The notes beneath the pieces are model-generated. The model saw nothing but the letters and a program-made list of their open reading frames with translations. It searched no databases and was not told the origin of the DNA. Both the position numbers and the translations under genes were made by a program. A stretch of 10,980 nt of DNA from DATECU01 sp035286745 (GTDB lineage: Bacteria > Acidobacteriota > Vicinamibacteria > Fen-336): the NCBI GenBank assembly GCA_035286745.1, contig DATECU010000394.1, positions 1 through 10,980 on the forward strand, written 5' to 3'. The stretch's first letter is position 1. The number at the start of each line of letters is the position of its first letter. This document shows, piece after piece, positions 6,358-10,980 of the stretch.

Positions 6358-7428
6358 CTATTGCAGGTCGGAAGCGGCGGGCAAGCCGGGCAGGCCGCGG
6401 GCGGCCCAGACGGCCCGCAGGACCGCCCGGGCCATGACCTCGGCGGCCAAGGGGCCGATCAGCGCCGGCCCCAGACCGGCCCCGCCCTTGCCGGTGCTGA
6501 GGCAGAAGACGGTATCGCCATCTAACGGAGTGTGCACCGGGTTCAGGGTGCGGGCCAGGCCGTCGTGGGCCATCTGCGCCACCTTGGCGGCCTCCACCTT
6601 GGTGAGCACTGCGTTAGTGGCCACCACCCCCAGGGTGGTGTTCTCCCCCCGGGAATCGGGCAGCCCGCTGACCCGGCCCTCGAGGAGCGCCTGCATGGCC
6701 CCCTCGATGCGCCTTCCATCGGCGCTTCTGGCCCCCGCCAAGAGCCGCCCCGTCGCCGGGTCCACCACGTCCCCCACCGCATTGACCGCCACCAGCGCCG
6801 CTACTACCACGCCGTTCGGTAGGCGCACGGAGGCACTCCCCAGTCCCCCCTTCATGGCCCGGGCCGGCCCCAGGAGCTTGCCCACGGTGGCCCCGGCTCC
6901 GGCCCCCACGTTGCCCTCCGGCACCGGCGTCGCGGTCGCGGCCCGAGCCGCCGCATAGCCGGATCCGGCATCCGGCCTGATGGTCCAGTCGCCCACCCCA
7001 AGGTCGAAGAGAACGGCGGCGGGCACGATGGGCACCCGGGCCGGGCCCACCGGAAACCCGACGCCGCGCTCCTCCAGGTAGCGAACCACCCCGGTCGCGG
7101 TATCCAGTCCGAATGCGCTCCCGCCCGACAGGACGACGGCGTGGACCTGCTGTACGGTGCTGACGGGATCCAGGAGATCGGTCTCCCGGGTGCCCGGCGC
7201 GCCGCCGCGCACATCGACGCCGCACACCGCGCCTTCCTCGGCCAGAATCACCGTGCAGCCGGTCGGGCGGCGGGTCTCGGTGAAGTGGCCGACCTTGAGG
7301 CCGACCACGTCCGTCAACGAGCCCGGGATCGGGGCCGCGTTGGTCCGCGCCGGCCCCAGCGTCGAGCCCAGCAGAGCTCCCGTCACCGCCACCCCGAACT
7401 CGCGCCGGTCCACGCCGTCCTTCTGCAT
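6358..7428 (-). CDS. P1-family (S58, DmpA-like) aminopeptidase with Tat-type leader
   Basis: The 356-residue protein belongs to the P1/DmpA family of Ntn-hydrolase-like aminopeptidases, which cleave themselves into alpha and beta chains and use the new N-terminal Ser or Thr as nucleophile. Family segments are TDVVGLKVGHFTETRRPTGCTVI (39-61), the VDVRGGAPGTRETDLLDP loop (71-88), VVLSGGSAFGLDTATGV (98-114), EGNVGAGAGATVGK (171-184) and ENTTLGVVATNA (262-273). The likely self-cleavage point is N263-T264. The N-terminus carries DRREF (twin Arg at 8-9), a hydrophobic run and an NAAP cleavage-like site near residue 31, suggesting Tat export. The ATG is backed by a GAGGAGG (7434-7440 on the minus strand) and a TATGAT -10 box. 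It is transcribed alone, divergent from panB and convergent with the asparaginase. The natural substrate is unknown; short peptides or beta-amino acid amides are known for relatives. Confidence 0.88.
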   Translation of the reverse strand: MQKDGVDRREFGVAVTGALLGSTLGPARTNAAPIPGSLTDVVGLKVGHFTETRRPTGCTVILAEEGAVCGVDVRGGAPGTRETDLLDPVSTVQQVHAVVLSGGSAFGLDTATGVVRYLEERGVGFPVGPARVPIVPAAVLFDLGVGDWTIRPDAGSGYAAARAATATPVPEGNVGAGAGATVGKLLGPARAMKGGLGSASVRLPNGVVVAALVAVNAVGDVVDPATGRLLAGARSADGRRIEGAMQALLEGRVSGLPDSRGENTTLGVVATNAVLTKVEAAKVAQMAHDGLARTLNPVHTPLDGDTVFCLSTGKGGAGLGPALIGPLAAEVMARAVLRAVWAARGLPGLPAASDLQ

Positions 7429-7449
7429 GCACGCCTCCTCGGTCCGGGA

Positions 7450-7455
7450 ATCATA
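7450..7455 (-). promoter_or_regulatory. -10 element of the P1 peptidase gene promoter
   Basis: Read on the minus strand the bases are TATGAT, five of six matches to TATAAT, ending about 21 bases before the ATG. A start of transcription near 7443 would give a leader of about 15 bases that just contains the GAGGAGG ribosome binding site. No good -35 hexamer is seen (CAAGGG at a 17-base spacing). Confidence 0.45.
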
Positions 7456-7475
7456 CTGCTTGCCCGAAATCGCCC

Positions 7476-7504
7476 TTGGCTTGGGGCACGGGTCGTGCTA
7501 GCTT
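7476..7504 (+). promoter_or_regulatory. Possible promoter for the panBEC operon
   Basis: TTGGCT (7476-7481, four of six matches to TTGACA) is followed after 17 bases by TAGCTT (7499-7504), which keeps the TA---T core of a -10 box. Transcription from about 7511 would leave a leader of some 170 bases before panB. An overlapping alternative is a sigma54-like GG-N10-GC arrangement (GGGCACG, four bases, GTGCT at 7484-7499). Neither is decisive. Confidence 0.3.
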
Positions 7505-7533
7505 TGACGTCTGCCACTGACTGCGCGTCGCAG
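7486..7533. repeat. Two 13-bp palindromes upstream of panB
   Basis: GCACG-GGT-CGTGC (7486-7498) and CTGCG-CGT-CGCAG (7521-7533) are each perfect 5-bp inverted repeats around a three-base centre. Their centres are 35 bases apart and flank the putative panB transcription start. They could be operator half-sites or small hairpins at the mRNA start. Short palindromes are common in GC-rich DNA, so this is tentative. Confidence 0.3.
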
Positions 7534-7670
7534 CGGTGAGCCTGGAGAAGAACGAAGCCCTTGGCGACTTGCCCTTCGCCTGGATCCCAGCGGGACCGGG
7601 ACGAACTCGGGAGCCCATCCCATCCCACCGAGAGCGCGTGCAAGCCGAGAGGACTCGTCCGCCCTCCAAT

Positions 7671-7676
7671 GAGGAG
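7671..7676 (+). promoter_or_regulatory. Ribosome binding site of panB
   Basis: GAGGAG lies six bases before the ATG at 7683 and decides the panB start: the reading frame is open upstream to GTG 7536, but that portion has no conserved look and no comparable ribosome binding site. Confidence 0.7.
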
Positions 7677-7682
7677 AGAGCC

Positions 7683-8594
7683 ATGAGCACGCGGCCGATC
7701 CCGGCAAGCCCTGCCGCCGCCATCCGCCCCAAGGTCACGGTCCCAGCCTTCCAGGACAAGCGCCGGCTCGGGCAGCCCTTGGTCGTGGCCACTGCCTACG
7801 ACTTCCCCACCGCACGGATCGCCGACGAGGCGGGTGTCGATGCCATCCTGGTCGGAGACTCGCTGGCGATGGTGGTGCTGGGCCATCCCGACACCCTCTC
7901 CGTCACCATGGACGAGATGCTCCACCACGCGCGCGCCGTCAGCCGCGGCGCCCGCACCCCGGTGCTGATCGGCGACATGCCCTTCCTGAGCTACCAGGTC
8001 GACGACACCGAGGCGGTCCGCAACGCCGGACGCTTTCTGAAGGAAGGGGGCATGGACGCGGTCAAGCTGGAAGGAGGCGCCGCCTTCGCCGGCACGGTCC
8101 GAACCTTGGTCAGAGCCGGCATCCCGGTGCAAGGCCACATCGGCCTCCGCCCCCAAAGCCATCACCTGCTCGGGGGCTACAAGGTCCAGGGGCGCTCTGC
8201 CGGAACCGCCCGGACCTTGATCGATGACGCGCTGGCCCTGGAAGACGCCGGCTGCTTTTCCCTGGTCATCGAGGGCGTTCCCGACCGGGTGGCGGCTCTG
8301 ATCACCGAACGCCTGCAGGTTCCCACCATCGGCATCGGCGCCGGGCCAGGGACCAGTGGGCAGGTGTTGGTGACCCACGACCTGGCCGGATTCGGCGAAG
8401 CCCCGCCTCGCTTCGTTAAGCGTTATGCGGACCTAGCGGCGCAGCTCCGGCAAGCCCTCTCCGCTTACGCAGCCGACGTGCGCGCCCGCACCTTCCCCGG
8501 CCCCGAGCACTCCTACACCATTCGCGATGACGAGTGGGCCGCGCTCCTGGCTATGGTCGGTGCAGCCATCCCGCCGGTCGAGCTGGCCCAATGA
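7683..8594 (+). CDS. panB: 3-methyl-2-oxobutanoate hydroxymethyltransferase
   Basis: This 303-residue TIM-barrel enzyme transfers a hydroxymethyl group from 5,10-methylene-tetrahydrofolate to 2-oxoisovalerate, giving ketopantoate, the first committed step to pantothenate and CoA. Conserved blocks include TAYDFPTARIADEAGVDAILVGDS with the metal-binding D59, GHPDTLSVTMDEM, VLIGDMPFLSY with D98, VKLEGG (K128, E130), VQGHIGLRPQ, the IEGVPD segment with the probable catalytic E197, and IGIGAGPGTSGQVLVTHDL. The start at 7683 is chosen for its GAGGAG site; it leaves an N-terminal extension of about 15-20 residues, so the protein is somewhat longer than the roughly 265 residues of E. coli PanB. It opens the pan operon and shares ATGA with the reductase gene. 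Confidence 0.95.
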   Translation: MSTRPIPASPAAAIRPKVTVPAFQDKRRLGQPLVVATAYDFPTARIADEAGVDAILVGDSLAMVVLGHPDTLSVTMDEMLHHARAVSRGARTPVLIGDMPFLSYQVDDTEAVRNAGRFLKEGGMDAVKLEGGAAFAGTVRTLVRAGIPVQGHIGLRPQSHHLLGGYKVQGRSAGTARTLIDDALALEDAGCFSLVIEGVPDRVAALITERLQVPTIGIGAGPGTSGQVLVTHDLAGFGEAPPRFVKRYADLAAQLRQALSAYAADVRARTFPGPEHSYTIRDDEWAALLAMVGAAIPPVELAQ

Positions 8595-9538
8595 AGCCTC
8601 GAGTCCTCATCTTCGGCACCGGCGCCGTGGCCTGTTTCGTCGGCGCGCGCCTGAGCCGATCGGGGGCCGAGGTGACGCTCGCCGGCACCTGGGTCGAGGC
8701 CATCCTCAACATCGAGGCCAGGGGCATCACCGTGCTGGAGGACGCCGGCACCTGGCAGGCGCGGGTCGGCGTCCGGGCCCTCACCGAGCCCCTTCCCGAA
8801 GCCGATTTCGTCCTGGTGCTGGTGAAGAGCACACAGACCGCCGCCGTCGCACCCTTGGCGGCACAGGCTGTGGCGCCGGGCGGCCTGCAGCTCAGCCTCC
8901 AGAACGGTCTTGGGAATGCAGCCATCCTGGAAGCGGCCGGCGCGAACCGCCTGGCCCAGGGCATCGCCTTCCTCGGGGCAACTCTGCTGGCACCCGGTTT
9001 GGTGCGCGTCTTCTCCGGAAGGGTCGTCCTCGGCGCCCCTCCGGCGGTTCGAGACCGGGTGCACGATTTCGCCCGGCTCCTGGCCGAGAGCGGCTTCATC
9101 GGGGAGATCGCCGACGACCTGACCCCTCACGTCTGGCGCAAGCTAGCCGCCAACTGCGCCATCAACCCCCTCTCCGCCATCCTCCGGGTGCAAAACGGCG
9201 CCCTTCTCCACAGTCCGGAAGCCCGAGCCACGCTGGAGGCCGCCGCGCGCGAGGTGGCGGAGGTCGCCCGCGCCAAGGGCATCGACATCGGCCCGGACGT
9301 GGTGGCCGCGACGTTAGATGTCGTCCGGCGCACGGCCGACAACCGCTCCTCGATGCTGCAGGACGTTGAAAGCGGCCGGCCGACCGAGATCGAGGTCATG
9401 AACGGCGCCGTGGTGCGCGAGGGCCGCGCCCTCGGCGTGACCACGCCGGTCAACGCGCTTCTTCTCGACCGCGTTCGGCGCCAGAGCACCGGTCCCCGCT
9501 TCGAGGACGCCCTGCCCTCGTTCGTCAGCCAGCCTTGA
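8591..9538 (+). CDS. panE: 2-dehydropantoate 2-reductase (ketopantoate reductase)
   Basis: The 315-residue protein has the ApbA/PanE design, an N-terminal Rossmann NADPH domain and a C-terminal helical domain, and reduces ketopantoate to pantoate. Visible motifs are VLIFGTGAVACFVGARL (5-21), LVLVKSTQT with K79, LSLQNGLGN (101-109), HVWRKLAANCAINPLSAI with the likely catalytic K184 and substrate-binding N188 and N192, and SSMLQDVESGRPTEIEVMNGAVVREG (253 on). The third glycine of the usual GxGxxG nucleotide loop is alanine (A14). The ATG at 8591 overlaps the panB stop (ATGA) and puts the Rossmann strand at residue 4, as in the family; an upstream in-frame GTG or ATG would add only panB shadow sequence. 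Placement between panB and panC makes the pantoate role, rather than a general hydroxyacid reductase, very likely. Confidence 0.94.
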   Translation: MKPRVLIFGTGAVACFVGARLSRSGAEVTLAGTWVEAILNIEARGITVLEDAGTWQARVGVRALTEPLPEADFVLVLVKSTQTAAVAPLAAQAVAPGGLQLSLQNGLGNAAILEAAGANRLAQGIAFLGATLLAPGLVRVFSGRVVLGAPPAVRDRVHDFARLLAESGFIGEIADDLTPHVWRKLAANCAINPLSAILRVQNGALLHSPEARATLEAAAREVAEVARAKGIDIGPDVVAATLDVVRRTADNRSSMLQDVESGRPTEIEVMNGAVVREGRALGVTTPVNALLLDRVRRQSTGPRFEDALPSFVSQP

Positions 9539-10371
9539 GGCTCGTCACCACCGTCCAGGAGGTCAGAGCCTGGCACCGGGAGGCCGGCGGCGATCTGGGC
9601 CTCGTCCCCACCATGGGCTACCTCCACGACGGGCATCTCTCCCTGCTGCGTCGGGCCAGGGCCGAGAACCCCCGCGTGGCCGCCAGCATCTTCGTGAACC
9701 CCACCCAGTTCGGCCCCCAGGAAGACCTGGCCCGCTATCCCCGCGACCTGGAGCGCGATCGGATGCTGCTGGAGGCCGCCGGCTGCGATCTGCTGTTCGT
9801 GCCCCCGGTCAAGGAGCTGTATCCGCAGGGCTTCGACACCTACCTCGAGCCGGCCGCGGTCGCGCGACCGCTGGAAGGCGAACGCCGGCCAGGTCACTTC
9901 CGGGGAGTGGCCACGGTGGTCTTGAAGCTCTTCGGCATCTTCGAGCCCAGCCGCGCCTACTTCGGTCAGAAGGACGCCCAGCAGTTGGCGGTGATTCGAC
10001 GGACGGCTCGAGACCTCGAGCTTCCGGTCCAGGTCGTCGGTTGCCCGATCGTGCGCGAGGCCGACGGCCTGGCCCTGAGCAGTCGCAACAGCTACCTGAA
10101 CCCCGAGGAGCGTCAGGCGGCCGCCGTGCTCCACCGAGCCCTGCGAAGCGCCCAGGCCGCCCACGCCGGTGGCGAGCGGGGGGTCGACGCCCTGCGCTCG
10201 ACGATGCGTTCGGTTCTGGCCGCCGAGCCGCGGGTCCGCGTCGACTACGCGAGCGTCGCCGATCCGGAGAGCTTCCAGGAGCTGTCGACCGTCGAGGGAC
10301 CGGCGCTACTGTTGCTGGCGGTCTGGGTCGGCCAGACCCGGCTGATCGACAACCTGCTGCTTGGCGCCTAG
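9535..10371 (+). CDS. panC: Pantothenate synthetase (pantoate-beta-alanine ligase)
   Basis: The 278-residue protein is an HIGH-type nucleotidyl transferase that joins pantoate and beta-alanine using ATP. Motifs in order are VPTMGYLHDGHLSLLRRAR, where H31xxH34 is the HIGH signature, SIFVNPTQFGPQEDLARYPR, GHFRGVATVVLKLF, YFGQKDAQQLAVIRR, CPIVREADGLALSSRNSYL with the KMSKS-like loop, and the terminal VDYASVADP and QTRLIDNLLL. The start is TTG at 9535, overlapping the panE stop (TTGA). It is well supported because the protein then begins MRLVTTVQEVRAW, while the next ATG falls inside the HIGH motif. No ribosome binding site is evident, so translation is presumably coupled to panE. The last 66 bases overlap, in antisense, the end of the symporter gene. 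Confidence 0.95.
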   Translation: MRLVTTVQEVRAWHREAGGDLGLVPTMGYLHDGHLSLLRRARAENPRVAASIFVNPTQFGPQEDLARYPRDLERDRMLLEAAGCDLLFVPPVKELYPQGFDTYLEPAAVARPLEGERRPGHFRGVATVVLKLFGIFEPSRAYFGQKDAQQLAVIRRTARDLELPVQVVGCPIVREADGLALSSRNSYLNPEERQAAAVLHRALRSAQAAHAGGERGVDALRSTMRSVLAAEPRVRVDYASVADPESFQELSTVEGPALLLLAVWVGQTRLIDNLLLGA

Positions 10372-10980
10372 CGAGCCCAGCAGCAGGGCCAGAACCGCGC
10401 TCCCCAGCCCCAGCAGGTAGGGAGCCCAGGCGGCGGTCGGCCGCTCGCCCCAGAGCCACAGGCTGCCATAGGTGACGAGGAGCGCGGTCGCGATCGCTCC
10501 CCGGGCGGCGACCGGCCCCGGCCTCCGCAGCCAGAGGCCGCCCAGGAGCGGTACCAGCAGGGCTACCGTCATCATCCCGTAGAAGGCCCTCAGCGCCGCC
10601 ACCACCGAGGGCAGGACCATGGCCAGCCCCACGCCCAAGGCGCCCGCGCCTACCGACGCCCAGCGACCCGCCCGCAGCAACTCCCTGTCGTCAGCGCTCG
10701 GCGCCAGAAAGGTCTTGTAGAGGTCCTTGCTCAGCGAGGTCGAGAGCATGAACAGCACGGCGTCGGCGGTCGAGATCTCCGCCGCAAACAAGGCGGCCAG
10801 AGCCAGAGCCCCCAGCCAGGGCGGCAGCGCCGGGCTCATCAGCAGCGTGGGCAAGGCCAGCTCCTGGTTCTCGAGGCCCGGCGACAGGGCCCGCGTGGCC
10901 ATCCCCAGGAGAGGCGGGATGAAGGCGAAGAGCGCCAAGGCCAGGCTGTTAGCGATGACCGCGGTCTGCGCAGCGCGCGC
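10306..10980 (-). CDS. Sodium:solute symporter, C-terminal part (partial)
   Basis: The frame is open to the right edge of the window, so the gene start is missing; about 224 codons are visible. It is a membrane protein of the sodium:solute symporter (SSS) family. The best marker is LFAAEISTADAVLFMLSTSLSKDLYKTFLAPSADDRELL, matching the conserved TM8 region with a serine-threonine sodium-site motif and the following cytoplasmic loop. About five further hydrophobic helices follow, including FYGMMTVALLVPLLGGLWL. The tail after LLGSLGAK (KQQVVDQPGLADPDRQQQ) is polar and is encoded antisense to the end of panC. PanF, the pantothenate permease, is an SSS member and panBEC lie next to it, so a pantothenate role is possible, but substrates vary widely in this family and the genes are convergent, not an operon. 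Confidence 0.85.
   Translation of the reverse strand, partial: ARAAQTAVIANSLALALFAFIPPLLGMATRALSPGLENQELALPTLLMSPALPPWLGALALAALFAAEISTADAVLFMLSTSLSKDLYKTFLAPSADDRELLRAGRWASVGAGALGVGLAMVLPSVVAALRAFYGMMTVALLVPLLGGLWLRRPGPVAARGAIATALLVTYGSLWLWGERPTAAWAPYLLGLGSAVLALLLGSLGAKQQVVDQPGLADPDRQQQ

Noticed and set aside
7536..7682. GTG start giving panB 49 extra residues
   Set aside because: The extra segment has no family counterpart, while ATG 7683 has a well-spaced GAGGAG.
8534..8590. Longer N-terminus for the PanE reductase
   Set aside because: It would place 19 residues of panB shadow before the Rossmann strand; ATG 8591 gives the standard start and an ATGA overlap.

Overview
The window is a gene-dense, high-GC bacterial chromosome segment made almost entirely of housekeeping genes. 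GC content is clearly high by eye, which is why long spurious open frames appear on both strands. I see no phage, transposon, CRISPR, tRNA or rRNA features. The phylum cannot be fixed from sequence alone. The style of the sodium:solute symporter and the mix of neighbours would fit an acidobacterial or similar GC-rich Gram-negative lineage, but this is a weak impression.

Layout. (1) 1-1443, plus strand: the end of tsf (elongation factor Ts), then pyrH (UMP kinase) and frr (ribosome recycling factor), the classic translation cluster. The uppS gene that often follows frr is absent. (2) 1444-1628: a short intergenic stretch ending in a perfect TATAAT only 9 bases before the next ATG, with no Shine-Dalgarno sequence, which suggests a leaderless or nearly leaderless mRNA. 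(3) 1629-5870, plus strand: a tightly packed run of threonine synthase (thrC), a long-form alanyl-tRNA editing protein (AlaX type with DHHA1 domain), an EamA/DMT exporter and a cytoplasmic type asparaginase. Each junction is a 4-base GTGA or ATGA overlap, so this is almost certainly one operon centred on aspartate-family amino acids.

(4) 5871-6357: a 487-base gap between convergent genes. Together with the last bases of the asparaginase gene it holds a cluster of TCCACAGG-centred 9-11-mers, including one perfect DnaA-box match (TTTTCCACA), a helically phased tandem array of four 11-mers, and a perfect inverted repeat. This is the most unusual part of the window: either a DnaA-binding (titration or regulatory) region or, less certainly, part of a replication origin. 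(5) 6358-7428, minus strand: a P1-family (S58/DmpA-like) self-processing aminopeptidase with a Tat-type leader. (6) 7429-7682: a divergent promoter region with a sigma70-like promoter in each direction and two small palindromes.

(7) 7683-10371, plus strand: panB, a panE-type ketopantoate reductase and panC with 3-4 base overlaps. These convert 2-oxoisovalerate to pantothenate; the beta-alanine enzyme panD is not in view. (8) 10306-10980, minus strand: the C-terminal part of a sodium:solute symporter whose last 66 bases are antisense to the end of panC. Its position next to the pan genes makes a pantothenate permease role possible but unproven.
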